Shown here one piece after another: positions 28,101 to 43,302 of a stretch of 64,000 nucleotides of DNA (the stretch's first letter is position 1; each line of letters starts with the position of its first letter). Both the position numbers and the translations under genes were made by a program. This DNA is from Siderastrea radians (lineage: Eukaryota; Cnidaria; Anthozoa; Scleractinia; Rhizangiidae). The notes beneath the pieces are model-generated. The model saw nothing but the letters and a program-made list of their open reading frames with translations. It was not told where the DNA came from and did not search any database. The stretch spans positions 372,001 to 436,000 of the forward strand of contig CAXHKT010000183.1 in assembly GCA_964017195.1 (NCBI GenBank). Reading direction: 5' to 3'.

Positions 28101-31100
28101 CTATTCTCCCTACTGTTTTCTCCGGCTGCCTTTTTGTGCTAGCAGTTGCGAGGATTACTTTCAGTGATTAAACATCAAACAATTCCCGATTGATAATATC
28201 ATAAGATCAGCTAGTCGTACACAGTCACTTACCTACACGTCCCCCCAGGAACTGACTGTCGTGCTGGCCTGAGTTCAAGCAGCAAATTGCCTCCGTGCTA
28301 AAACACCGACGGAACCAAGGCGGAATAGTCAACACATTCTCATCTCGATCGACCCACTTCAATGCCCTTTGCAAGAAAAGCGGAATTTTCAGAGATTATT
28401 TGAGAGAAACCTTCCGGAACGAGCAACACAGACCAGTAAATATCACTGAGTAGGGGCTGGGCTGCCCTCAAGTGCTGACAACTAGCGACCCTACCAGATC
28501 AGAATGAAGCTTAACCCCTTAACCCCCCCCCCCCTCCCCCTTCCAAATACAGAAAAAACATGCATCATAATAAATATTCTGCCTCACTGGTTTAATTTGT
28601 CTCTAGTTTAATTTTTTTCAGTTTGTTCCCAGTTGGAAGCGCTTTATTAAAGATCAAGACATTCTCAGTCATCTCTTGCGATCATTAACCCTTTAAGCCC
28701 TGATATAAAAAGGCATATTCTCATTACTGACCTCCATACATTTCTTATGAAACTAATACGGAGAATTTGCCTAAATATCAAGACATCCTCTCCTCAGCGA
28801 TCACTTCCTTTATTCTTGTCACTTGAATGTTCAAACAAGTAGTGATCATGTAAAGAGAAATTTCATTTTCATCTAGCTGGATTCTTAAAGGATATTTGCG
28901 CTGTAGATTCCATCAAGTTGTGATATTAAAGTGCCTATTCTCCCTACTGTTTTCTCCGGCTGCCTTTTTGTGCTAGCAGTTGCGAGGATTACTTTCAGTG
29001 ATTACACATCAAACAATTCCCGATTGATAATATCATAAGATCAGCTAGTCGTACACAGTCACTTACCTACACGTCCCCCCAGGAACTGACTGTCGTGCTG
29101 GCCTGAGTTAAAGCAGCAAATTGCCTCCGTGCTAAAACACCGACGGAACCAAGGCGGAATAGTCAACACATTCTCATCTCGATCGACCCACTTCAATGCC
29201 CTTTGCAAGAAAAGCGGAATTTTCAGAGATTATTTGAGAGAAACCTTCCGGAACGAGCAACACAGACCAGTAAATATCACTGAGTAGGGGCTGGGCTGCC
29301 CTCAAGTGCTGACAACTAGCGACCCTACCAAATCAGAATGAAGCTTAACCCCTTAACCCCCCCCCCCTCCCCCTTCCAAATACAGAAAAAACATGCATCA
29401 TAATAAATATTCTGCCTCACTGGTTTAATTTGTCTCTAGTTTAATTTTTTTCAGTTTGTTCCCAGTTGGAAGCGCTTTATTAAAGATCAAGACATTCTCA
29501 GTCATCTCTTGCGATCATTAACCCTTTAAGCCCTGATATAAAAAGGCATATTCTCATTACTGACCTCCATACATTTCTTATGAAACTAATACGGAGAATT
29601 TGCCTAAATATCAAGACATCCTCTCCTCAGCGATCACTTCCTTTATTCTTGTCACTTGAATGTTCAAACAAGTAGTGATCAGGTAAAGAGAAATTTCATT
29701 TTCATCTAGCTGGATTCTTAAAGGATATTTGCGCTGTAGATTCCATCAAGTTGTGATATTAAAGTGCCTATTCTCCCTACTGTTTTCTCCGGCTGCCTTT
29801 TTGTGCTAGCAGTTGCGAGGATTACTTTCAGTGATTAAACATCAAACAATTCCCGATTGATAATATCATAAGATCAGCTAGTCGTACACAGTCACTTACC
29901 TACACGTCCCCCCAGGAACTGACTGTCGTGCTGGCCTGAGTTCAAGCAGCAAATTGCCTCCGTGCTAAAACACCGACGGAACCAAGGCGGAATAGTCAAC
30001 ACATTCTCATCTCGATCGACCCACTTCAATGCCCTTTGCAAGAAAAGCGGAATTTTCAGAGATTATTTGAGAGAAACCTTCCGGAACGAGCAACACAGAC
30101 CAGTAAATATCACTGAGTAGGGGCTGGGCTGCCCTCAAGTGCTGACAACTAGCGACCCTACCAAATCAGAATGAAGCTTAACCCCTTAACCCCCCCCCCC
30201 CCGCTCCCCCTTCCAAATACAGAAAAAACATGCATCATAATAAATATTCTGCCTCACTGGTTTAATTTGTCTCTAGTTTAATTTTTTTCAGTTTGTTCCC
30301 AGTTGGAAGCGCTTTATTAAAGATCAAGACATTCTCAGTCATCTCTTGCGATCATTAACCCTTTAAGCCCTGATATAAAAAGGCATATTCTCATTACTGA
30401 CCTCCATACATTTCTTATGAAACTAATACGGAGAATTTGCCTAAATATCAAGACATCCTCTCCTCAGCGATCACTTCCTTTATTCTTGTCACTTGAATGT
30501 TCAAACAAGTAGTGATCATGTAAAGAGAAATTTCATTTTCATCTAGCTGGATTCTTAAAGGATATTTGCGCTGTAGATTCCATCAAGTTGTGATATTAAA
30601 GTGCCTATTCTCCCTACTGTTTTCTCCGGCTGCCTTTTTGTGCTAGCAGTTGCGAGGATTACTTTCAGTGATTACACATCAAACAATTCCCGATTGATAA
30701 TATCATAAGATCAGCTAGTCGTACACAGTCACTTACCTACACGTCCCCCCAGGAACTGACTGTCGTGCTGGCCTGAGTTCAAGCAGCAAATTGCCTCCGT
30801 GCTAAAACACCGACGGAACCAAGGCGGAATAGTCAACACATTCTCATCTCGATCGACCCACTTCAATGCCCTTTGCAAGAAAAGCGGAATTTTCAGAGAT
30901 TATTTGAGAGAAACCTTCCGGAACGAGCAACACAGACCAGTAAATATCACTGAGTAGGGGCTGGGCTGCCCTCAAGTGCTGACAACTAGCGACCCTACCA
31001 AATCAGAATGAAGCTTAACCCCTTAACCCCCCCCCCTCCCCCTTCCAAATACAGAAAAAACATGCATCATAATAAATATTCTGCCTCACTGGTTTAATTT

Positions 31101-31644
31101 GTCTCTAGTTTAATTTTTTTCAGTTTGTTCCCAGTTGGAAGCGCTTTATTAAAGATCAAGACATTCTCAGTCATCTCTTGCGATCATTAACCCTTTAAGC
31201 CCTGATATAAAAAGGCATATTCTCATTACTGACCTCCATACATTTCTTATGAAACTAATACGGAGAATTTGCCTAAATATCAAGACATCCTCTCCTCAGC
31301 GATCACTTCCTTTATTCTTGTCACTTGAATGTTCAAACAAGTAGTGATCAGGTAAAGAGAAATTTCATTTTCATCTAGCTGGATTCTTAAAGGATATTTG
31401 CGCTGTAGATTCCATCAAGTTGTGATATTAAAGTGCCTATTCTCCCTACTGTTTTCTCCGGCTGCCTTTTTGTGCTAGCAGTTGCGAGGATTACTTTCAG
31501 TGATTAAACATCAAACAATTCCCGATTGATAATATCATAAGATCAGCTAGTCGTACACAGTCACTTACCTACACGTCCCCCCAGGAACTGACTGTCGTGC
31601 TGGCCTGAGTTCAAGCAGCAAATTGCCTCCGTGCTAAAACACCG
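19152..31644 (+). repeat. Higher-order repeat copy A (15 monomers, 12493 bp)
   Basis: Diagnostic variants in order: TACATGTCCC near 19910; CTACAAAATC near 20165; a run of CTCCTTAGCG monomers at 22479, 23312 and 24143; CCAGATCAG near 27663 and 28495; GATTACACATC near 29001 with GAGTTAAAGC near 29105; GATCAGG near 29677; the G-interrupted poly-C near 30203 with GATTACACATC near 30671; GATCAGG near 31347. The same series in the same order forms the next 14 monomers. Copy A has one extra CTCCTTAGCG monomer. Confidence 0.9.
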
Positions 31645-34600
31645 ACGGAACCAAGGCGGAATAGTCAACACATTCTCATCTCGATCGACCCACTTCAATG
31701 CCCTTTGCAAGAAAAGCGGAATTTTCAGAGATTATTTGAGAGAAACCTTCCGGAACGAGCAACACAGACCAGTAAATATCACTGAGTAGGGGCTGGGCTG
31801 CCCTCAAGTGCTGACAACTAGCGACCCTACCAAATCAGAATGAAGCTTAACCCCTTAACCCCCCCCCTCCCCCTTCCAAATACAGAAAAAACATGCATCA
31901 TAATAAATATTCTGCCTCACTGGTTTAATTTGTCTCTAGTTTAATTTTTTTCAGTTTGTTCCCAGTTGGAAGCGCTTTATTAAAGATCAAGACATTCTCA
32001 GTCATCTCTTGCGATCATTAACCCTTTAAGCCCTGATATAAAAAGGCATATTCTCATTACTGACCTCCATACATTTCTTATGAAACTAATACGGAGAATT
32101 TGCCTAAATATCAAGACATCCTCTCCTCAGCGATCACTTCCTTTATTCTTGTCACTTGAATGTTCAAACAAGTAGTGATCATGTAAAGAGAAATTTCATT
32201 TTCATCTAGCTGGATTCTTAAAGGATATTTGCGCTGTAGATTCCATCAAGTTGTGATATTAAAGTGCCTATTCTCCCTACTGTTTTCTCCGGCTGCCTTT
32301 TTGTGCTAGCAGTTGCGAGGATTACTTTCAGTGATTAAACATCAAACAATTCCCGATTGATAATATCATAAGATCAGCTAGTCGTACACAGTCACTTACC
32401 TACATGTCCCCCCAGGAACTGACTGTCGTGCTGGCCTGAGTTCAAGCAGCAAATTGCCTCCGTGCTAAAACACCGACGGAACCAAGGCGGAATAGTCAAC
32501 ACATTCTCATCTCGATCGACCCACTTCAATGCCCTTTGCAAGAAAAGCGGAATTTTCAGAGATTATTTGAGAGAAACCTTCCGGAACGAGCAACACAGAC
32601 CAGTAAATATCACTGAGTAGGGGCTGGGCTGCCCTCAAGTGCTGACAACTAGCGACCCTACAAAATCAGAATGAAGCTTAACCCCTTAACCCCCCCCCCC
32701 CCTCCCCCTTCCAAATACAGAAAAAACATGCATCATAATAAATATTCTGCCTCACTGGTTTAATTTGTCTCTAGTTTAATTTTTTTCAGTTTGTTCCCAG
32801 TTGGAAGCGCTTTATTAAAGATCAAGACATTCTCAGTCATCTCTTGCGATCATTAACCCTTTAAGCCCTGATATAAAAAGGCATATTCTCATTACTGACC
32901 TCCATACATTTCTTATGAAACTAATACGGAGAATTTGCCTAAATATCAAGACATCCTCTCCTTAGCGATCACTTCCTTTATTCTTGTCACTTGAATGTTC
33001 AAACAAGTAGTGATCATGTAAAGAGAAATTTCATTTTCATCTAGCTGGATTCTTAAAGGATATTTGCGCTGTAGATTCCATCAAGTTGTGATATTAAAGT
33101 GCCTATTCTCCCTACTGTTTTCTCCGGCTGCCTTTTTGTGCTAGCAGTTGCGAGGATTACTTTCAGTGATTAAACATCAAACAATTCCCGATTGATAATA
33201 TCATAAGATCAGCTAGTCGTACACAGTCACTTACCTACACGTCCCCCCAGGAACTGACTGTCGTGCTGGCCTGAGTTCAAGCAGCAAATTGCCTCCGTGC
33301 TAAAACACCGACGGAACCAAGGCGGAATAGTCAACACATTCTCATCTCGATCGACCCACTTCAATGCCCTTTGCAAGAAAAGCGGAATTTTCAGAGATTA
33401 TTTGAGAGAAACCTTCCGGAACGAGCAACACAGACCAGTAAATATCACTGAGTAGGGGCTGGGCTGCCCTCAAGTGCTGACAACTAGCGACCCTACCAAA
33501 TCAGAATGAAGCTTAACCCCTTAACCCCCCCCCCCTCCCCCTTCCAAATACAGAAAAAACATGCATCATAATAAATATTCTGCCTCACTGGTTTAATTTG
33601 TCTCTAGTTTAATTTTTTTCAGTTTGTTCCCAGTTGGAAGCGCTTTATTAAAGATCAAGACATTCTCAGTCATCTCTTGCGATCATTAACCCTTTAAGCC
33701 CTGATATAAAAAGGCATATTCTCATTACTGACCTCCATACATTTCTTATGAAACTAATACGGAGAATTTGCCTAAATATCAAGACATCCTCTCCTCAGCG
33801 ATCACTTCCTTTATTCTTGTCACTTGAATGTTCAAACAAGTAGTGATCATGTAAAGAGAAATTTCATTTTCATCTAGCTGGATTCTTAAAGGATATTTGC
33901 GCTGTAGATTCCATCAAGTTGTGATATTAAAGTGCCTATTCTCCCTACTGTTTTCTCCGGCTGCCTTTTTGTGCTAGCAGTTGCGAGGATTACTTTCAGT
34001 GATTAAACATCAAACAATTCCCGATTGATAATATCATAAGATCAGCTAGTCGTACACAGTCACTTACCTACACGTCCCCCCAGGAACTGACTGTCGTGCT
34101 GGCCTGAGTTCAAGCAGCAAATTGCCTCCGTGCTAAGACACCGACGGAACCAAGGCGGAATAGTCAACACATTCTCATCTCGATCGACCCACTTCAATGC
34201 CCTTTGCAAGAAAAGCGGAATTTTCAGAGATTATTTGAGAGAAACCTTCCGGAACGAGCAACACAGACCAGTAAATATCACTGAGTAGGGGCTGGGCTGC
34301 CCTCAAGTGCTGACAACTAGCGACCCTACCAAATCAGAATGAAGCTTAACCCCTTAACCCCCCCCCTCCCCCTTCCAAATACAGAAAAAACATGCATCAT
34401 AATAAATATTCTGCCTCACTGGTTTAATTTGTCTCTAGTTTAATTTTTTTCAGTTTGTTCCCAGTTGGAAGCGCTTTATTAAAGATCAAGACATTCTCAG
34501 TCATCTCTTGCGATCATTAACCCTTTAAGCCCTGATATAAAAAGGCATATTCTCATTACTGACCTCCATACATTTCTTATGAAACTAATACGGAGAATTT

Positions 34601-37600
34601 GCCTAAATATCAAGACATCCTCTCCTCAGCGATCACTTCCTTTATTCTTGTCACTTGAATGTTCAAACAAGTAGTGATCATGTAAAGAGAAATTTCATTT
34701 TCATCTAGCTGGATTCTTAAAGGATATTTGCGCTGTAGATTCCATCAAGTTGTGATATTAAAGTGCCTATTCTCCCTACTGTTTTCTCCGGCTGCCTTTT
34801 TGTGCTAGCAGTTGCGAGGATTACTTTCAGTGATTAAACATCAAACAATTCCCGATTGATAATATCATAAGATCAGCTAGTCGTACACAGTCACTTACCT
34901 ACACGTCCCCCCAGGAACTGACTGTCGTGCTGGCCTGAGTTCAAGCAGCAAATTGCCTCCGTGCTAAAACACCGACGGAACCAAGGCGGAATAGTCAACA
35001 CATTCTCATCTCGATCGACCCACTTCAATGCCCTTTGCAAGAAAAGCGGAATTTTCAGAGATTATTTGAGAGAAACCTTCCGGAACGAGTAACACAGACC
35101 AGTAAATATCACTGAGTAGGGGCTGGGCTGCCCTCAAGTGCTGACAACTAGCGACCCTACCAAATCAGAATGAAGCTTAACCCCTTAACCCCCCCCCCTC
35201 CCCCTTCCAAATACAGAAAAAACATGCATCATAATAAATATTCTGCCTCACTGGTTTAATTTGTCTCTAGTTTAATTTTTTTCAGTTTGTTCCCAGTTGG
35301 AAGCGCTTTATTAAAGATCAAGACATTCTCAGTCATCTCTTGCGATCATTAACCCTTTAAGCCCTGATATAAAAAGGCATATTCTCATTACTGACCTCCA
35401 TACATTTCTTATGAAACTAATACGGAGAATTTGCCTAAATATCAAGACATCCTCTCCTTAGCGATCACTTCCTTTATTCTTGTCACTTGAATGTTCAAAC
35501 AAGTAGTGATCATGTAAAGAGAAATTTCATTTTCATCTAGCTGGATTCTTAAAGGATATTTGCGCTGTAGATTCCATCAAGTTGTGATATTAAAGTGCCT
35601 ATTCTCCCTACTGTTTTCTCCGGCTGCCTTTTTGTGCTAGCAGTTGCGAGGATTACTTTCAGTGATTAAACATCAAACAATTCCCGATTGATAATATCAT
35701 AAGATCAGCTAGTCGTACACAGTCACTTACCTACACGTCCCCCCAGGAACTGACTGTCGTGCTGGCCTGAGTTCAAGCAGCAAATTGCCTCCGTGCTAAA
35801 ACACCGACGGAACCAAGGCGGAATAGTCAACACATTCTCATCTCGATCGACCCACTTCAATGCCCTTTGCAAGAAAAGCGGAATTTTCAGAGATTATTTG
35901 AGAGAAACCTTCCGGAACGAGCAACACAGACCAGTAAATATCACTGAGTAGGGGCTGGGCTGCCCTCAAGTGCTGACAACTAGCGACCCTACCAAATCAG
36001 AATGAAGCTTAACCCCTTAACCCCCCCCCTCCCCCTTCCAAATACAGAAAAAACATGCATCATAATAAATATTCTGCCTCACTGGTTTAATTTGTCTCTA
36101 GTTTAATTTTTTTCAGTTTGTTCCCAGTTGGAAGCGCTTTATTAAAGATCAAGACATTCTCAGTCATCTCTTGCGATCATTAACCCTTTAAGCCCTGATA
36201 TAAAAAGGCATATTCTCATTACTGACCTCCATACATTTCTTATGAAACTAATACGGAGAATTTGCCTAAATATCAAGACATCCTCTCCTTAGCGATCACT
36301 TCCTTTATTCTTGTCACTTGAATGTTCAAACAAGTAGTGATCATGTAAAGAGAAATTTCATTTTCATCTAGCTGGATTCTTAAAGGATATTTGCGCTGTA
36401 GATTCCATCAAGTTGTGATATTAAAGTGCCTATTCTCCCTACTGTTTTCTCCGGCTGCCTTTTTGTGCTAGCAGTTGCGAGGATTACTTTCAGTGATTAA
36501 ACATCAAACAATTCCCGATTGATAATATCATAAGATCAGCTAGTCGTACACAGTCACTTACCTACACGTCCCCCCAGGAACTGACTGTCGTGCTGGCCTG
36601 AGTTCAAGCAGCAAATTGCCTCCGTGCTAAAACACCGACGGAACCAAGGCGGAATAGTCAACACATTCTCATCTCGATCGACCCACTTCAATGCCCTTTG
36701 CAAGAAAAGCGGAATTTTCAGAGATTATTTGAGAGAAACCTTCCGGAACGAGCAACACAGACCAGTAAATATCACTGAGTAGGGGCTGGGCTGCCCTCAA
36801 GTGCTGACAACTAGCGACCCTACCAAATCAGAATGAAGCTTAACCCCTTAACCCCCCCCCCTCCCCCTTCCAAATACAGAAAAAACATGCATCATAATAA
36901 ATATTCTGCCTCACTGGTTTAATTTGTCTCTAGTTTAATTTTTTTCAGTTTGTTCCCAGTTGGAAGCGCTTTATTAAAGATCAAGACATTCTCAGTCATC
37001 TCTTGCGATCATTAACCCTTTAAGCCCTGATATAAAAAGGCATATTCTCATTACTGACCTCCATACATTTCTTATGAAACTAATACGGAGAATTTGCCTA
37101 AATATCAAGACATCCTCTCCTCAGCGATCACTTCCTTTATTCTTGTCACTTGAATGTTCAAACAAGTAGTGATCATGTAAAGAGAAATTTCATTTTCATC
37201 TAGCTGGATTCTTAAAGGATATTTGCGCTGTAGATTCCATCAAGTTGTGATATTAAAGTGCCTATTCTCCCTACTGTTTTCTCCGGCTGCCTTTTTGTGC
37301 TAGCAGTTGCGAGGATTACTTTCAGTGATTAAACATCAAACAATTCCCGATTGATAATATCATAAGATCAGCTAGTCGTACACAGTCACTTACCTACACG
37401 TCCCCCCAGGAACTGACTGTCGTGCTGGCCTGAGTTCAAGCAGCAAATTGCCTCCGTGCTAAAACACCGACGGAACCAAGGCGGAATAGTCAACACATTC
37501 TCATCTCGATCGACCCACTTCAATGCCCTTTGCAAGAAAAGCGGAATTTTCAGAGATTATTTGAGAGAAACCTTCCGGAACGAGCAACACAGACCAGTAA

Positions 37601-40600
37601 ATATCACTGAGTAGGGGCTGGGCTGCCCTCAAGTGCTGACAACTAGCGACCCTACCAAATCAGAATGAAGCTTAACCCCTTAACCCCCCCCTCCCCCTTC
37701 CAAATACAGAAAAAACATGCATCATAATAAATATTCTGCCTCACTGGTTTAATTTGTCTCTAGTTTAATTTTTTTCAGTTTGTTCCCAGTTGGAAGCGCT
37801 TTATTAAAGATCAAGACATTCTCAGTCATCTCTTGCGATCATTAACCCTTTAAGCCCTGATATAAAAAGGCATATTCTCATTACTGACCTCCATACATTT
37901 CTTATGAAACTAATACGGAGAATTTGCCTAAATATCAAGACATCCTCTCCTTAGCGATCACTTCCTTTATTCTTGTCACTTGAATGTTCAAACAAGTAGT
38001 GATCATGTAAAGAGAAATTTCATTTTCATCTAGCTGGATTCTTAAAGGATATTTGCGCTGTAGATTCCATCAAGTTGTGATATTAAAGTGCCTATTCTCC
38101 CTACTGTTTTCTCCGGCTGCCTTTTTGTGCTAGCAGTTGCGAGGATTACTTTCAGTGATTAAACATCAAACAATTCCCGATTGATAATATCATAAGATCA
38201 GCTAGTCGTACACAGTCACTTACCTACACGTCCCCCCAGGAACTGACTGTCGTGCTGGCCTGAGTTCAAGCAGCAAATTGCCTCCGTGCTAAAACACCGA
38301 CGGAACCAAGGCGGAATAGTCAACACATTCTCATCTCGATCGACCCACTTCAATGCCCTTTGCAAGAAAAGCGGAATTTTCAGAGATTATTTGAGAGAAA
38401 CCTTCCGGAACGAGCAACACAGACCAGTAAATATCACTGAGTAGGGGCTGGGCTGCCCTCAAGTGCTGACAACTAGCGACCCTACCAAATCAGAATGAAG
38501 CTTAACCCCTTAACCCCCCCCCCCCTCCCCCTTCCAAATACAGAAAAAACATGCATCATAATAAATATTCTGCCTCACTGGTTTAATTTGTCTCTAGTTT
38601 AATTTTTTTCAGTTTGTTCCCAGTTGGAAGCGCTTTATTAAAGATCAAGACATTCTCAGTCATCTCTTGCGATCATTAACCCTTTAAGCCCTGATATAAA
38701 AAGGCATATTCTCATTACTGACCTCCATACATTTCTTATGAAACTAATACGGAGAATTTGCCTAAATATCAAGACATCCTCTCCTCAGCGATCACTTCCT
38801 TTATTCTTGTCACTTGAATGTTCAAACAAGTAGTGATCATGTAAAGAGAAATTTCATTTTCATCTAGCTGGATTCTTAAAGGATATTTGCGCTGTAGATT
38901 CCATCAAGTTGTGATATTAAAGTGCCTATTCTCCCTACTGTTTTCTCCGGCTGCCTTTTTGTGCTAGCAGTTGCGAGGATTACTTTCAGTGATTAAACAT
39001 CAAACAATTCCCGATTGATAATATCATAAGATCAGCTAGTCGTACACAGTCACTTACCTACACGTCCCCCCAGGAACTGACTGTCGTGCTGGCCTGAGTT
39101 CAAGCAGCAAATTGCCTCCGTGCTAAAACACCGACGGAACCAAGGCGGAATAGTCAACACATTCTCATCTCGATCGACCCACTTCAATGCCCTTTGCAAG
39201 AAAAGCGGAATTTTCAGAGATTATTTGAGAGAAACCTTCCGGAACGAGCAACACAGACCAGTAAATATCACTGAGTAGGGGCTGGGCTGCCCTCAAGTGC
39301 TGACAACTAGCGACCCTACCAGATCAGAATGAAGCTTAACCCCTTAACCCCCCCCCCTCCCCCTTCCAAATACAGAAAAAACATGCATCATAATAAATAT
39401 TCTGCCTCACTGGTTTAATTTGTCTCTAGTTTAATTTTTTTCAGTTTGTTCCCAGTTGGAAGCGCTTTATTAAAGATCAAGACATTCTCAGTCATCTCTT
39501 GCGATCATTAACCCTTTAAGCCCTGATATAAAAAGGCATATTCTCATTACTGACCTCCATACATTTCTTATGAAACTAATACGGAGAATTTGCCTAAATA
39601 TCAAGACATCCTCTCCTCAGCGATCACTTCCTTTATTCTTGTCACTTGAATGTTCAAACAAGTAGTGATCATGTAAAGAGAAATTTCATTTTCATCTAGC
39701 TGGATTCTTAAAGGATATTTGCGCTGTAGATTCCATCAAGTTGTGATATTAAAGTGCCTATTCTCCCTACTGTTTTCTCCGGCTGCCTTTTTGTGCTAGC
39801 AGTTGCGAGGATTACTTTCAGTGATTAAACATCAAACAATTCCCGATTGATAATATCATAAGATCAGCTAGTCGTACACAGTCACTTACCTACACGTCCC
39901 CCCAGGAACTGACTGTCGTGCTGGCCTGAGTTCAAGCAGCAAATTGCCTCCGTGCTAAAACACCGACGGAACCAAGGCGGAATAGTCAACACATTCTCAT
40001 CTCGATCGACCCACTTCAATGCCCTTTGCAAGAAAAGCGGAATTTTCAGAGATTATTTGAGAGAAACCTTCCGGAACGAGCAACACAGACCAGTAAATAT
40101 CACTGAGTAGGGGCTGGGCTGCCCTCAAGTGCTGACAACTAGCGACCCTACCAGATCAGAATGAAGCTTAACCCCTTAACCCCCCCCCCCTCCCCCTTCC
40201 AAATACAGAAAAAACATGCATCATAATAAATATTCTGCCTCACTGGTTTAATTTGTCTCTAGTTTAATTTTTTTCAGTTTGTTCCCAGTTGGAAGCGCTT
40301 TATTAAAGATCAAGACATTCTCAGTCATCTCTTGCGATCATTAACCCTTTAAGCCCTGATATAAAAAGGCATATTCTCATTACTGACCTCCATACATTTC
40401 TTATGAAACTAATACGGAGAATTTGCCTAAATATCAAGACATCCTCTCCTCAGCGATCACTTCCTTTATTCTTGTCACTTGAATGTTCAAACAAGTAGTG
40501 ATCATGTAAAGAGAAATTTCATTTTCATCTAGCTGGATTCTTAAAGGATATTTGCGCTGTAGATTCCATCAAGTTGTGATATTAAAGTGCCTATTCTCCC

Positions 40601-43302
40601 TACTGTTTTCTCCGGCTGCCTTTTTGTGCTAGCAGTTGCGAGGATTACTTTCAGTGATTACACATCAAACAATTCCCGATTGATAATATCATAAGATCAG
40701 CTAGTCGTACACAGTCACTTACCTACACGTCCCCCCAGGAACTGACTGTCGTGCTGGCCTGAGTTAAAGCAGCAAATTGCCTCCGTGCTAAAACACCGAC
40801 GGAACCAAGGCGGAATAGTCAACACATTCTCATCTCGATCGACGCACTTCAATGCCCTTTGCAAGAAAAGCGGAATTTTCAGAGATTATTTGAGAGAAAC
40901 CTTCCGGAATGAGCAACACAGACCAGTAAATATCACTGAGTAGGGGCTGGGCTGCCCTCAAGTGCTGACAACTAGCGACCCTACCAAATCAGAATGAAGC
41001 TTAACCCCTTAACCCCCCCCCCCTCCCCCTTCCAAATACAGAAAAAACATGCATCATAATAAATATTCTGCCTCACTGGTTTAATTTGTCTCTAGTTTAA
41101 TTTTTTTCAGTTTGTTCCCAGTTGGAAGCGCTTTATTAAAGATCAAGACATTCTCAGTCATCTCTTGCGATCATTAACCCTTTAAGCCCTGATATAAAAA
41201 GGCATATTCTCATTACTGACCTCCATACATTTCTTATGAAACTAATACGGAGAATTTGCCTAAATATCAAGACATCCTCTCCTCAGCGATCACTTCCTTT
41301 ATTCTTGTCACTTGAATGTTCAAACAAGTAGTGATCAGGTAAAGAGAAATTTCATTTTCATCTAGCTGGATTCTTAAAGGATATTTGCGCTGTAGATTCC
41401 ATCAAGTTGTGATATTAAAGTGCCTATTCTCCCTACTGTTTTCTCCGGCTGCCTTTTTGTGCTAGCAGTTGCGAGGATTACTTTCAGTGATTAAACATCA
41501 AACAATTCCCGATTGATAATATCATAAGATCAGCTAGTCGTACACAGTCACTTACCTACACGTCCCCCCAGGAACTGACTGTCGTGCTGGCCTGAGTTCA
41601 AGCAGCAAATTGCCTCCGTGCTAAAACACCGACGGAACCAAGGCGGAATAGTCAACACATTCTCATCTCGATCGACCCACTTCAATGCCCTTTGCAAGAA
41701 AAGCGGAATTTTCAGAGATTATTTGAGAGAAACCTTCCGGAACGAGCAACACAGACCAGTAAATATCACTGAGTAGGGGCTGGGCTGCCCTCAAGTGCTG
41801 ACAACTAGCGACCCTACCAAATCAGAATGAAGCTTAACCCCTTAACCCCCCCCCCCCCCCGCTCCCCCTTCCAAATACAGAAAAAACATGCATCATAATA
41901 AATATTCTGCCTCACTGGTTTAATTTGTCTCTAGTTTAATTTTTTTCAGTTTGTTCCCAGTTGGAAGCGCTTTATTAAAGATCAAGACATTCTCAGTCAT
42001 CTCTTGCGATCATTAACCCTTTAAGCCCTGATATAAAAAGGCATATTCTCATTACTGACCTCCATACATTTCTTATGAAACTAATACAGAGAATTTGCCT
42101 AAATATCAAGACATCCTCTCCTCAGCGATCACTTCCTTTATTCTTGTCACTTGAATGTTCAAACAAGTAGTGATCATGTAAAGAGAAATTTCATTTTCAT
42201 CTAGCTGGATTCTTAAAGGATATTTGCGCTGTAGATTCCATCAAGTTGTGATATTAAAGTGCCTATTCTCCCTACTGTTTTCTCCGGCTGCCTTTTTGTG
42301 CTAGCAGTTGCGAGGATTACTTTCAGTGATTACACATCAAACAATTCCCGATTGATAATATCATAAGATCAGCTAGTCGTACACAGTCACTTACCTACAC
42401 GTCCCCCCAGGAACTGACTGTCGTGCTGGCCTGAGTTCAAGCAGCAAATTGCCTCCGTGCTAAAACACCGACGGAACCAAGGCGGAATAGTCAACACATT
42501 CTCATCTCGATCGACCCACTTCAATGCCCTTTGCAAGAAAAGCGGAATTTTCAGAGATTATTTGAGAGAAACCTTCCGGAACGAGCAACACAGACCAGTA
42601 AATATCACTGAGTAGGGGCTGGGCTGCCCTCAAGTGCTGACAACTAGCGACCCTACCAAATCAGAATGAAGCTTAACCCCTTAACCCCCCCCCCTCCCCC
42701 TTCCAAATACAGAAAAAACATGCATCATAATAAATATTCTGCCTCACTGGTTTAATTTGTCTCTAGTTTAATTTTTTTCAGTTTGTTCCCAGTTGGAAGC
42801 GCTTTATTAAAGATCAAGACATTCTCAGTCATCTCTTGCGATCATTAACCCTTTAAGCCCTGATATAAAAAGGCATATTCTCATTACTGACCTCCATACA
42901 TTTCTTATGAAACTAATACGGAGAATTTGCCTAAATATCAAGACATCCTCTCCTCAGCGATCACTTCCTTTATTCTTGTCACTTGAATGTTCAAACAAGT
43001 AGTGATCAGGTAAAGAGAAATTTCATTTTCATCTAGCTGGATTCTTAAAGGATATTTGCGCTGTAGATTCCATCAAGTTGTGATATTAAAGTGCCTATTC
43101 TCCCTACTGTTTTCTCCGGCTGCCTTTTTGTGCTAGCAGTTGCGAGGATTACTTTCAGTGATTAAACATCAAACAATTCCCGATTGATAATATCATAAGA
43201 TCAGCTAGTCGTACACAGTCACTTACCTACACGTCCCCCCAGGAACTGACTGTCGTGCTGGCCTGAGTTCAAGCAGCAAATTGCCTCCGTGCTAAAACAC
43301 CG
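31645..43302 (+). repeat. Higher-order repeat copy B (14 monomers, 11658 bp)
   Basis: Directly adjacent to copy A. It shows TACATGTCCC near 32401; CTACAAAATC near 32659; CTCCTTAGCG monomers at 34975 and 35807; CCAGATCAG near 39320 and 40151; GATTACACATC near 40657 with GAGTTAAAGC near 40763; GATCAGG near 41334; the G-interrupted poly-C near 41860 with GATTACACATC near 42329; GATCAGG near 43005. Monomer lengths follow those of copy A to within 3 bp (for example 837/839, 834/833 and 832/832 for three matching positions). One monomer is missing relative to copy A. Private variants such as GCTAAGACACC near 34133 mark change after the duplication. Confidence 0.9.
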
